A DNA stretch of 64,000 nucleotides. Origin: Hyphomicrobiales bacterium (lineage in GTDB: Bacteria; Pseudomonadota; Alphaproteobacteria; Rhizobiales; Beijerinckiaceae). Below, piece after piece: positions 18,108 through 29,148 of the stretch (position 1 is the first letter of the stretch; every line of letters begins with the position of its first letter). The stretch is taken from positions 1 to 64,000 of the forward strand of contig JAPLOU010000051.1 of the NCBI GenBank assembly GCA_026400535.1, in the 5' to 3' direction. The notes under the pieces are model-generated. The model saw only the letters and a program-made list of their open reading frames with translations, was not told the DNA's origin and did not search any database. The translations under genes were made by a program, and so were the position numbers.

Positions 18108-18217
18108 GCCCGCCCCGCTCTGTACAGCTCTCTAGCTGATTTGCGGCGGGCTGTTCAGGGGCTTTCGTGCATGATCCCCTGAAGGCCCAGGCCCAGCGCC
18201 CGGACGGCCCTCAGGGG
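18108..18217 (-). promoter_or_regulatory. Structured leuA leader with mutually exclusive hairpins (possible attenuator)
   Basis: Reading towards leuA, hairpin A pairs CCCCTGAGGGCC (18217-18206) with GGCCTTCAGGGG (18187-18176), 11 of 12 plus a wobble. Hairpin B pairs the same TTCAGGGG (18183-18176) with CCCCTGAA (18161-18154), eight of eight, so A and B cannot form together. Hairpin C pairs GCCCGCC (18151-18145 on the minus strand) with GGCGGGC (18114-18108) and encloses CAGCT/AGCTG. The start codon is 22 nt further on. A 61-codon frame (18340-18155) ends inside the 3' arm of hairpin B and has LRAVRALGLGLQG over hairpin A. Whether it is translated is unknown. Confidence 0.55.
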
Positions 18218-18385
18218 CTGGTAAGCAGAAGCTTGCCGAGAAGAAGTCCGTTCAACGGCGCGGCACAGGCAGACGCACTTGCTGCCTTGGAGCAAGGTCT
18301 GGCTGACGTTCCGGTGTTGCAAACAGACATTGCAGTACATTATGGGCTGAATTGCCCTTTGGCAAGCGTGGCATGACGCTTGGAT

Positions 18386-19270
18386 TCATCCCTTGAATCG
18401 CGGGTCGAGGTGGTCGCGCAGGGCATCGCCGAACAGATTGAAGGCGAAGACCGAGAGCGAGATGGCCAGGCCCGGAAAGATGATCATCCAGGGCGCTTCG
18501 CGATAGAAGTCCGCTGCGTTGCCCGCCAGCATCAGGCCCCAGGCCGGGGTCGGTTCGGTCACTCCGAGGCCCAGGAACGACAGTGAGGCCTCGAGCAGGA
18601 TCGCCTGCGCCACAAAGGCCGTGAACATGATGATGAAGGGCGCGAACACGTTCGGCACCATGTGGCGAAGGACGATGCGCTGGTGCGAGAAGCCCGAGGC
18701 GCGGGCGGCATCGACATAGGGCATCTCGCGGACGGACAGTGCGGCGGAGCGGACGACGCGGGCGACCTTCGGGATGATCGGGATCGCAATGGCGACCACA
18801 AGATTCATGTCGACGCCCAGCACGATCTTCTTGCCGAGCATGGCGACCACGACGAGCGCGAGCACGATGATCGGGAAGGACAGCAGGATGTCGACGAAGC
18901 GGCTCACGTAGAAGTCGAGCCTGCCGCCGAAGTAGCCCTGCACCACGCCGATCAGGCCGCCGATGGTCGAGCCGACCAGTGAGGCGAGGATGCCGATGAC
19001 CAGCGCCGTGCGCGCGCCAAAGATGACGCGCGAGAAGACGCAGCGACCCAGATTGTCCGTGCCGAATGGATAGCTCCAGGAGGGCGGCGCGAGGATCTCG
19101 GCAAAATCCAGCTTCAGCGGATCATGCGGCACGATCCAGATGGCGAACAGGCTGGCGAAGACCATCGCGAGGATGAACAGCAGCGACACGGCGCCGAGCG
19201 GCTGGGCCGCAATGAAGGACCGCAGCGCGCTTGGGCGGGCTCGGGCGGGGGCGGGAACAGCGAGCGTCAT
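18386..19270 (-). CDS. Dipeptide/oligopeptide-type ABC permease (DppC-like)
   Basis: A 294-residue inner-membrane permease. The N-terminal segment AAQPLGAVSLLFILAMVFAS and the motif PFGTDNLGRCVFSRVIFGAR are typical of the DppC/OppC/NikC group. The EAA loop region (AARASGFSHQRIVLRHMVPN) that contacts the ATPase is present. I start it at 19270, one base past the upstream permease stop, instead of the longer frame from 19312. It is the last gene of the apparent operon that runs from 26955. The substrate is probably a peptide or another small organic solute. Confidence 0.88.
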   Translation of the reverse strand: MTLAVPAPARARPSALRSFIAAQPLGAVSLLFILAMVFASLFAIWIVPHDPLKLDFAEILAPPSWSYPFGTDNLGRCVFSRVIFGARTALVIGILASLVGSTIGGLIGVVQGYFGGRLDFYVSRFVDILLSFPIIVLALVVVAMLGKKIVLGVDMNLVVAIAIPIIPKVARVVRSAALSVREMPYVDAARASGFSHQRIVLRHMVPNVFAPFIIMFTAFVAQAILLEASLSFLGLGVTEPTPAWGLMLAGNAADFYREAPWMIIFPGLAISLSVFAFNLFGDALRDHLDPRFKG

Positions 19271-19271
19271 C

Positions 19272-20231
19272 TCATTTGCCCCCGTAGCGGATGCGCGGAT
19301 CAAGCCAGCCATAGGCGAGATCGACGAGCAGGTTGGTGACGATGAAGACCAGCGCGATGACCATGACGATGCCCTGCACCATGGTGAAGTCCGAGCGCGA
19401 CACTGCCTGCACGAACAGGCGGCCCAGCCCGTTAAGGTTGAAAACCTGTTCGGTGACCACGAGCCCGCCGATCAGGAAGGCAAATTCCAGCCCTATCACG
19501 GTCACGGCGGGCAGCATGGCGTTGCGCAGCGCATGGCGCGCGATCACAAGCCGCTCATGCACCCCCTTGGCGCGCGCGGTGCGGATGTAATCCTCGCGCA
19601 TGACCTCGATGATGGAGGAACGTACCATGCGGGCAAGCACGGCGGAGAAGCGGTAGCCCACCGCCAGGGCTGGCCAGATCAGTTGCGCGAGATTGGCCAG
19701 AGGGTCCTTCCAGATCGGCACATACTGCATGGGCGGGATCCAGTTGAAGGCGTAGAGCAGGCCCAGAATGATAATCATCCCGAGCCAGAAGGAGGGAATG
19801 GCGAGGCCCCCGATCGTGAAGATCCGGATTGCTTGATCAACCCAGGTGTCCTTATAGAGCGCCGACAGTGTTCCCAGCGGCAGCGCCAGCAGGATTGCGA
19901 TAATCGTGGCCATGATCGCGACCTGCAGGGTCAACCCGATGCGGCCTGCTATTTCCTCGGTGACGGGTTTTTCGGTCCACATCGAGGTGCCGAGGTCGAG
20001 TGTGGCAAGACCCGTCATCCAGCTCCCGAACTGGGCGATCAGGGGCCGGTCGAGGCCAAGGCGGGCGCGCTCGGCCTCGATCTGCTGGATGGTGGGCGCG
20101 CCGCCATCGCCGCGCATTTTCAGCTCGACGATGTCGCCGGGGACAACACGCAGCATCAGGAAGATGAGGACCGCGACGCCAAGCAGCGTCGGGATCATCG
20201 TCAGGATGCGTTTGGCAAGGTAGGCGCCCAT
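19272..20231 (-). CDS. Dipeptide/oligopeptide-type ABC permease (DppB-like)
   Basis: A 319-residue permease with the DppB/OppB N-terminus (LAKRILTMIPTLLGVAVLIF, then LMLRVVPGD) and six predicted membrane helices. The coupling loop TARAKGVHERLVIARHALRN is present. It lies 20 bases downstream of the substrate-binding protein gene and one base before the DppC-like gene, so all are co-transcribed. Confidence 0.9.
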   Translation of the reverse strand: MGAYLAKRILTMIPTLLGVAVLIFLMLRVVPGDIVELKMRGDGGAPTIQQIEAERARLGLDRPLIAQFGSWMTGLATLDLGTSMWTEKPVTEEIAGRIGLTLQVAIMATIIAILLALPLGTLSALYKDTWVDQAIRIFTIGGLAIPSFWLGMIIILGLLYAFNWIPPMQYVPIWKDPLANLAQLIWPALAVGYRFSAVLARMVRSSIIEVMREDYIRTARAKGVHERLVIARHALRNAMLPAVTVIGLEFAFLIGGLVVTEQVFNLNGLGRLFVQAVSRSDFTMVQGIVMVIALVFIVTNLLVDLAYGWLDPRIRYGGK

Positions 20232-20251
20232 GGCAGCGTGCTTTCAGCTTC

Positions 20252-21829
20252 TCACGGAGCGAGCCAGACATCGACGAGGTCCTGGCCATGCACATGGCTC
20301 GGCGACATGGCCCAGCCGTTGATGCGCGCGTCCATGGCAACCAGCCTGTTCCACCACAGGAAGGGCACCTGCGCCGCGTTGTTCATCACCCGTGCCTCGA
20401 AGGCGCGGATAAGCGCCGCGCGGGCGGCCGCGTTGGTTTCGCGCACCAGCTTTTCGTAGAGGTCGTCCAGTTCACGGTCGACGAGCTTGGACGGGTTCTC
20501 GGGCGACTTGTCCGATGAGATGTAGCGCAGCAGCGTGTAGGTCGGGTCCTCGAGTACCTGGTTCTGGAAGTCGAGCGCGACGTCGAAGTTCCCGGCGCGT
20601 ACGGCCTGCACATAGGGCGAGGTCTCGAGCTGGCGATGCTCCACCTCGACGCCGATCTGGCGCCACTGGTCGACGAGAAAGATACCGGCAGGCGTATAGG
20701 GCTGGGCGACCGAACGATTGACCAGAGCGAACTTCAGGTTCGAAACGCCTGCCTCTGCCAACAGGCGCCGAGCCTCGACGCGCGCGGCATTGATGTCGCG
20801 GCCAAAGCCGGGGAGGGCGGCAAGCTCGGTTGCGCTTGCGGCAAAGGGCGCGCCCGGCCTGACGAGCCCGCCGACTTCGCGCAGGATAGAGGTGCGGCGC
20901 AGGCCTGTACTCGCGGCGTTGCGATCGAGCGCCAGGGAGAGCGCACGGCGGACACGTGGGTCGTTGAAGGGTGGCTTCTCGGTGTTGAAGGCGACAATCA
21001 GGCCGGTCGACCAGGTGGCTTCCTGGAACTTGATGCGGTTGCCCATGGCCTGTTCAAGGCGTGCCTTGTCGGCTGGGCCGATGGTGCGGAACTCGGCCTT
21101 GATCTGCCCGCCCTGCATGGCGTTCAGCATGGCTGATGGCTGCGGTATATAGGCGATGCGGAAGCCGTCGAGGTAGGGCCTGTCCTTGACGAAGTAGTCG
21201 GCGAAGCGCTGGCCGACGAGATGGGAGCCGCGCACGTGCTCGACGAAGCGGAACGCGCCGCTGCCCATGATGTTCTGGAGCGGGAAGCGCGGATCATCCT
21301 TGAGCTTGGCTGCGGAATAGATGCAGTTGTAGGGGCTTGCGAAGTTCTGCAGCATCGCGGGGTTTGGCGCCGAGAGCTTGAAGACGATCTCCGTCGGCGA
21401 TGGCGTGTCGATGCTGGCGATGTCGGCAAAGGTCGCCTGGCGCAGGGAGATCACGCCCTGTGGCGGATTGCGCATGCGGTCATAGGTGGCCCTTACATCC
21501 GCCGAGGTCAGCGGCGAGCCATCATGGAACCTGACATCCGGATTGAGCTGGAACGAGTAGGTCAGCCCGTCGGCGGAGACGGCCCAACTGCGGGCGAGAT
21601 CGCCTTTCACCTCCGGATAGCGGCTATGGTCGAACTTCAGCAGCGTCGAATAAAATGGGCCAACGGACTGCACGACCACATAGGTTTCATGGGCGTGGCA
21701 GTCATAGTTCGGCGGGTCCGAGACCACGGCAAAGTCGAGCGTGCCGCCACGCGTCGGTGTCGGGGTCTGGGCAGACGCCATGCCTGCGCCAAGCGCGATG
21801 GCAAGGCCGATGGCAACAGAACGGATCAT
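20252..21829 (-). CDS. ABC transporter substrate-binding protein, solute-binding family 5
   Basis: A 525-residue periplasmic binding protein of the DppA/OppA family. The signal peptide MIRSVAIGLAIALGAGMASA is followed by QTPTPTRGGTLDFAVVSDPP. Family landmarks include YSFQLNPDVRFHDGSPLTSA and DPRVRRALSLALDRN. AGGAGG is seven bases before the ATG at 21829, which decides this start over the longer frame from 21955. It sits between the fused ATPase and the permeases. The specific ligand is unknown. Confidence 0.92.
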   Translation of the reverse strand: MIRSVAIGLAIALGAGMASAQTPTPTRGGTLDFAVVSDPPNYDCHAHETYVVVQSVGPFYSTLLKFDHSRYPEVKGDLARSWAVSADGLTYSFQLNPDVRFHDGSPLTSADVRATYDRMRNPPQGVISLRQATFADIASIDTPSPTEIVFKLSAPNPAMLQNFASPYNCIYSAAKLKDDPRFPLQNIMGSGAFRFVEHVRGSHLVGQRFADYFVKDRPYLDGFRIAYIPQPSAMLNAMQGGQIKAEFRTIGPADKARLEQAMGNRIKFQEATWSTGLIVAFNTEKPPFNDPRVRRALSLALDRNAASTGLRRTSILREVGGLVRPGAPFAASATELAALPGFGRDINAARVEARRLLAEAGVSNLKFALVNRSVAQPYTPAGIFLVDQWRQIGVEVEHRQLETSPYVQAVRAGNFDVALDFQNQVLEDPTYTLLRYISSDKSPENPSKLVDRELDDLYEKLVRETNAAARAALIRAFEARVMNNAAQVPFLWWNRLVAMDARINGWAMSPSHVHGQDLVDVWLAP

Positions 21830-21878
21830 GGGCATTCCTCCTTGGGCAGATGCGGGTTTCCCGCTTGTGGGGTTGCGT

Positions 21879-23934
<2,056 letters not shown>

Positions 23935-23948
<14 letters not shown>

Positions 23949-26900
23949 GAGCGACCTCTCCGGATGGTCTTCCTGTCTTATCTGGCTTACCTAGGCCGGA
24001 TGAGACCGTTGGTCCACTCCCATTTCCGGCATCAAGGCTCATGGCGAGCAGTCGGGCCACATGGACCGCCTCGCGGGCTGCACCGTCGGCGATCTGGTGA
24101 CGACACGAGGTGCCGTCGGCGACGATGATGGCGTCCGGAGAAGCGGCGCGGACCGCCGGCAGCAAGGACAGTTCGGCCATGGCCTTCGATGCTTCGACCG
24201 TCTCCTTGTTGTAGCCGAATGCGCCTGCCATGCCGCAGCAGGAACTGTCGATCGTGCTCACCCTGAGCTCCGGAACCAGCCGCAGCACGCCTTCAACCGG
24301 ACCCATGATCCCGAAGGCCTTCTGGTGGCAATGGCCATGCAGTAGCGCCTGCCGCGGCAAGGGCCCCAGCGGCAGCGACAGGCGGCCCACCTTGGCTTCC
24401 GCATGCAGGAACTCTTCAAACAGCATGGCCCTGGCTTCGACAGTGGCGACGGCCTGATTGCCGGGAAACAGGGCCGGGATTTCGTCGCGGAGCGTCAGCA
24501 GGCAGGACGGCTCAAGTCCGATCACCGGGATCCCACGCGCTGCGAACGGCGCAAGTGCGTCGATGAGGCGGCGGGCCTCGGCCTTCGCCTCGTCGACCAT
24601 GCCGGTCGACAGGTAGGTTCGACCGCAGCACAGGGCACGCCGCGAGCCGTCGGCTGGCAACGCGTGGTGCACGCGATAGCCGCCGGCGACCAGCACCTTG
24701 ACCGCAGCATCAAGGTTTTCGCGCTCGAAGGCGCGGTTGAAGGTGTCGGCAAACAGCACGACCTCACGGCCTTCGACAGGGCCTTCGGATGCAACCGGCG
24801 GCGCAAAGACATCGGCGCGCCAGACCGGCAGGCTTCGCGAGGCCGAGAATCCCGCCAGCGCTTCCGACAGCCGCTTCAGCACAGGCATTCGGTCGCGCAG
24901 GTTGAACACGATCGGCAACTTCGCCGCGAAGCGTGCATAGCGCGGCAGATGCGCCACCAGCCGCTCGTGCAGCCTTGCGCCATACAGAGCATGGCGCGCG
25001 GCGCTGACCTCGATCTTCATCCGTGCCATGTCGACGCCGGTCGGGCATTCGCGCTTGCAGGCCTTGCACGAGACGCACAGCTTGAGGCTGTCTGCCATGT
25101 CCGGCGAGGTCAGGGCTCCGTCGCCGAGTTGCCCAGTCAGCGCAAGCCGCAGCACATTGGCGCGACCGCGCGTGACGTCGGCCTCGTCGCGGGTGACGCG
25201 GTAGCTGGGGCACATCACGCCGCCGTCGAGCTTCCGGCAGGTGCCGTTGTTGTTGCACATCTCGATCGCGCCGAGAAAGCCTTGCGATGAGCCCGGATAA
25301 GCCGACCAGTCGAGCGCAGGCGCGATCTGCTGACCTTCATATCCCGGCGGATACCGGAACAGCGAGCGGTCATCCATGCGCGGCGCGCGCACGATCTTGC
25401 CGGGGTTGAAGACCATTTCAGGATCGAAGCGGTCCTTCACCTGCTCGAAAGCGCGGACGATCCGGCTGCCGAACATCGCTTCATGGAACTCGGACCGTAA
25501 GATGCCGTCGCCGTGCTCGCCCGAATGCGAACCCTTATACTTGCGGACGAGTTCAAACGCCTGCTCCGCCATGGAGCGCATGCGGCGGGCATCGACGTCG
25601 AGTTTCATGTTAAGCACGGGCCGCACGTGCAGGCAGCCCACCGAGGCGTGGGCATACCACGTGCCGGTTGTGCCGTGCGCCTCGAAGATGGCGGTCAGGC
25701 CGGCCGTATAGGCAGCCAGATCCGGCAGTGGCACGGCGCAATCCTCGACAAAGGACACCGGCTTGCCGGCCTCCTTCATGCTCATCATGATATTGAGCCC
25801 GGCCTGCCGCATCTCGGTGACGGCAGCCTGCCAGGGCGCTTCGGTGACGGCCACGACGCCGCCATAGCGCGCGCCCGCGCCGCTCCAGGAGAAACCGAGA
25901 TCGCCCATCATGGCCTCAAGCCCGCTGAGCTTCCGCGCATTGGCCGCCTCGGTCTCCTCGGCGAACTCTACCACCAGAAGGGCATCGGGATCGCCGCGCA
26001 CGACCCGCTCGATCGTGGGCTGGAAAGTGGGTATCGCCCGGGCGAGCGCGATCATCGTGCGGTCGACCAGCTCCACCGCGATCGGGCCGAGCGTGACAAG
26101 GGACTGGGCCGCATCCATGGCCTCGTGGAACGAGCCGAAGTGACAGACACCGAAGGCTTTCGGGCCCAGCAGGGGCGAGAGCCTGAGGTCAACCGCCGTG
26201 GTGAAGGCGAGCGTGCCTTCCGAGCCGACCAGCAGGTGGGCCAGGTTGTTCGTCTCGCCGGAGGGAACGAGCGCGTCGATGTTGTAGCCGCCAACCCGGC
26301 GTTGGACCTTCGGAAAGCGGGCCTCGATCTCGCCGGCCTCGCGCTCGCCGAGGGTGAGCAGATCGCGCACCAGCGCATCGGCATTGCTGCGCAGTGCTGC
26401 GGCGCGGTCGGTCCTGCCGAACCAGCGACGCTCGCCATTGGCCATCGCCGCTTCCACTGCGATGACGTTGTCGCGCATGGCGCCATACCGCAGCGAGCGG
26501 CCGCCGCAGGAATTGTTGGCGGTCATGCCACCGATCGTGGCGCGTGAAGCGGTCGAGACATCAACCGGAAACCAAAGACCGTGTTTCTTCAGTTGCCGGT
26601 TGAGATCGTCGAGCACGATGCCTGGCTCGACGCGGACCTGACGTCCGGCCACGTCCAGATCGAGAATGCGCGTCAGTTTCTTCGAGCAATCGACCACCAG
26701 AGACGTGTTGACCGCCTGCCCGCACTGCGACGTGCCGCCGCCGCGCGGCAGCACGGTGACCTTCTCCTCGCGCGCTAGGGCGACGGCGGCGATGGCGTCA
26801 TCGACCGTGTCCGGTACCAGCACGCCGACCGGCATGATCTGATAGATCGAGGCGTCGGTGGCGTAGCGGCCGCGCGAGAAGGCATCGAACGCGATCTCGC

Positions 26901-26955
26901 CTTTCACGGCCTTGCGCAGGCGGCGCTCAAGGGGTTCTGGGCGGGATGATGCCAT
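23935..26955 (-). CDS. YdiJ-like FAD-linked oxidase fused to Fe-S (CCG) domains, probable 2-hydroxyacid dehydrogenase
   Basis: A 1006-residue protein. Residues 1-480 form an FAD-binding PCMH and oxidase C-terminal region ([35 protein letters not shown]). Then comes a ferredoxin-like segment with [16 protein letters not shown], and last a GlcF-like part with CCG motifs ([28 protein letters not shown]). This matches the YdiJ family, which oxidises D-2-hydroxyglutarate or related hydroxyacids. The ATG at 26955 fits the domain start; the open frame to 27594 is antisense to the aminotransferase. It leads the peptide-type ABC operon and is divergent from a glyoxylate aminotransferase. Confidence 0.9.
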
Positions 26956-27020
26956 GGTGGGCGTGTGCTCGCGGGAAGGTGCTGCGCTGGGCGGACTGTC
27001 AGTGCGCCCTTGCGTTTGAA

Positions 27021-27046
27021 TTTTGCATTCATTATTCAGTTTTGCA
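27021..27046. promoter_or_regulatory. AT-rich divergent control region with a TTTTGCA direct repeat
   Basis: TTTTGCA occurs at 27021-27027 and 27040-27046, 19 bases apart start to start, inside an AT-rich patch between the YdiJ-like gene and the aminotransferase gene. It is a plausible site for the GntR regulator encoded at 28295 or for the divergent promoters. This is inference from position and composition. Confidence 0.35.
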
Positions 27047-27087
27047 AGTCTGTCGTCGCGGTTGCCGCGCCTCCAAGGAGCCTTCCC

Positions 27088-28293
27088 ATGTCCGCCAACG
27101 CCCCCCGCGCCGCCGGCCGCCATTTTCTGCAGATTCCGGGGCCGACACCAGTGCCGGATCGCATCCTCAGCGCCATGGCCAAGCCGACAATGGATCACCG
27201 CGGCCCGGATTTCGGACGTCTTGGACTGCGCGTTCTGGAAGGGTTGAAGAGCGTCTTCAAGACCAAGGACCCGGTTGTGATCTATCCGGCCTCCGGCACC
27301 GGTGCCTGGGAGGCAGCATTGGCAAACCTGATGTCGCCGGGCGACCAGGTGCTGATGGTCGAGACCGGCCACTTTGCCACGCTGTGGAAGACGATGGCCG
27401 AGAAACTCGGGCTGCAGCCGACCTTCATCGCGTCCGATTGGCGTACGGGCGCTGACGTCGCGGCCATCGAAGCAGCGCTCAGGACGGATGCCGGCCATGC
27501 CTTCAAGGCTGTCTGCGTCGTCCACAACGAAACCGCGACCGGCTGCGTCTCCCCAATCGCCGATGTGCGTCGCGCCATTGATGCTGCCAAGCATCCGGCG
27601 CTGCTGCTGGTCGACACGATTTCATCGCTGGCCTCGATCGACTATCGCCATGACGAGTGGGGCGTCGATGTCACGGTTGCCGGCTCGCAGAAGGGTCTGA
27701 TGCTGCCGCCCGGATTGTCGTTCAACGCTGTGTCGCAGAAGGCCCTGAATGCGTCCCGGAGCGCCACCCTGCCCAAGAGCTTCTGGGGCTGGGAGGAGAT
27801 GATCGCCTCCAACGCCACCGGCTACTTCCCCTACACGCCGGCCACCAATCTGCTCTACGGACTCGATGAAGCGCTGAAGATGCTGCATGAGGAGGGGCTC
27901 GATGCGGTCTTCGCCCGCCACGACCGCCATGCCGAGGCCACACGGCGCGCGGTGCGCGGCTGGGGGCTGGACATCCTGTGCCGCGAACCGAAGCACCATT
28001 CCTCGTCGCTGACCGCCGTCTTGATGCCCGAGGGCCATGACGCGGACCGGTTCCGCGCCGTCACGCTTGACGCCTTCGACATGTCGCTGGGAACCGGGCT
28101 GTCGAAGGTGGCGCGCAAGGTGTTCCGCATCGGCCATCTCGGCGACACCAACGACCTTACAATCCTGGGGGCGCTGTCGGGCGTCGAGATGGGTCTGGCG
28201 CTGGCCGGTGTGCCGCACAGGACCGGCGGCGTTCAGGCTGCAATGGCCTATCTGACCGAAGCCGGTCGCGCCCGTACGGCTCAAGCACGCTGA
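27088..28293 (+). CDS. Serine-glyoxylate-type aminotransferase (class V, PLP)
   Basis: A 401-residue class V aminotransferase. It begins GRHFLQIPGPTPVPDRILSA and carries ASGTGAWEAALANL, DTISSLASIDYRHDEWGVDV and the PLP lysine in AGSQKGLMLPPG (K202). These strongly resemble methylotroph serine-glyoxylate aminotransferases, which convert glyoxylate plus serine to glycine and hydroxypyruvate. AAGGAG eight bases before the ATG at 27088 decides the start. Since purine-degradation genes lie just downstream, a ureidoglycine-glyoxylate (PucG-type) activity is an alternative. It is followed by a GntR gene after one base. Confidence 0.88.
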   Translation: MSANAPRAAGRHFLQIPGPTPVPDRILSAMAKPTMDHRGPDFGRLGLRVLEGLKSVFKTKDPVVIYPASGTGAWEAALANLMSPGDQVLMVETGHFATLWKTMAEKLGLQPTFIASDWRTGADVAAIEAALRTDAGHAFKAVCVVHNETATGCVSPIADVRRAIDAAKHPALLLVDTISSLASIDYRHDEWGVDVTVAGSQKGLMLPPGLSFNAVSQKALNASRSATLPKSFWGWEEMIASNATGYFPYTPATNLLYGLDEALKMLHEEGLDAVFARHDRHAEATRRAVRGWGLDILCREPKHHSSSLTAVLMPEGHDADRFRAVTLDAFDMSLGTGLSKVARKVFRIGHLGDTNDLTILGALSGVEMGLALAGVPHRTGGVQAAMAYLTEAGRARTAQAR

Positions 28294-28294
28294 G

Positions 28295-28966
28295 ATGCAC
28301 GACAGCCCCCTGATCGAGCGGCGCTCGCTGGCGACCGAACTGGTCGAGCGGTTGCGCGGGCTGATCCAGGAGGGCCAACTCAGGCCAGGCGACAAGATCG
28401 TCGAGCCGGAACTGTGCGAACGCTTCGGCGTGTCGCGCACGCCGCTGCGCGAGGCGCTCAAGGTCCTCGCCGCCGAAGGACTGGTCGATCTGGCACCCAA
28501 CCGCGGTGCCCGGGTGGCGCGCATCAGCCCCGAGGCAGTGGAGGAGCTGTTCCCGATCATGGGGATGCTCGAAGCGTTGGCTGGTGAATTATGCATTGAA
28601 CGGATGGGCTCTGCGGACCTTGCCCTGCTTGAAGCCCTGCATGCGCGCATGGTGGCACACTGGCGTGCCTGCGAATGGGTGCCCTACGGGCGGCTCAACC
28701 GGCAGGTACACGAGGAAATCTTCCGCATCGCCGGCAACGGTGCCCTGGCTGCGCTGTACCAAAGCCTCCTGATCCGGACGCATGCGATCCGCTTCATGGC
28801 GCGCAAGACGCCAGAGCGCTGGGCAGAGGCGGTCGATGACCATGACCGCATCATGGGAGCGCTCAGGGCGCGCGATGCTGCCGCGCTCAACCTGATCATG
28901 CGCGAGCACCTGCGCCACAAGGCCGATGTGGTGCATGAGGCCCTGCAGCAGCTCGACAATGGCTGA
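28295..28966 (+). CDS. GntR-family (FCD) transcriptional regulator
   Basis: A 223-residue repressor-type protein. The N-terminal winged helix includes LRPGDKIVEPELCERFGVSR and TPLREALKVLAAEGLVD. The C-terminal all-helical FCD ligand domain follows (NRQVHEEIFRIAGN, ending MREHLRHKADVVHEAL). The start lies one base beyond the aminotransferase stop, so the two form an operon. It probably controls that operon, the divergent YdiJ-like operon, or the purine genes. The effector is unknown. Confidence 0.92.
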   Translation: MHDSPLIERRSLATELVERLRGLIQEGQLRPGDKIVEPELCERFGVSRTPLREALKVLAAEGLVDLAPNRGARVARISPEAVEELFPIMGMLEALAGELCIERMGSADLALLEALHARMVAHWRACEWVPYGRLNRQVHEEIFRIAGNGALAALYQSLLIRTHAIRFMARKTPERWAEAVDDHDRIMGALRARDAAALNLIMREHLRHKADVVHEALQQLDNG

Positions 28967-29148
28967 TCGCTGGCGTGGAGATGGGCTGATTCCGAGAACA
29001 TGAAGCAGATCGCCAATCCGAGCACCTGATCGATCTTCATGTAGTGCCCTTCCCGGCGGTTCCCTGTCCCGGGCTGGCAGCCAAAGGCTTGCTTCGCTCC
29101 CGCATCTGGTGAAAACAGGGGGCCTGACCTGTTCCCGGCCTGACGATC

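Noticed and set aside
19140-20459. A 439-codon plus-strand open frame over the permease genes
   Set aside because: It is the antisense shadow of two clear ABC permease genes.
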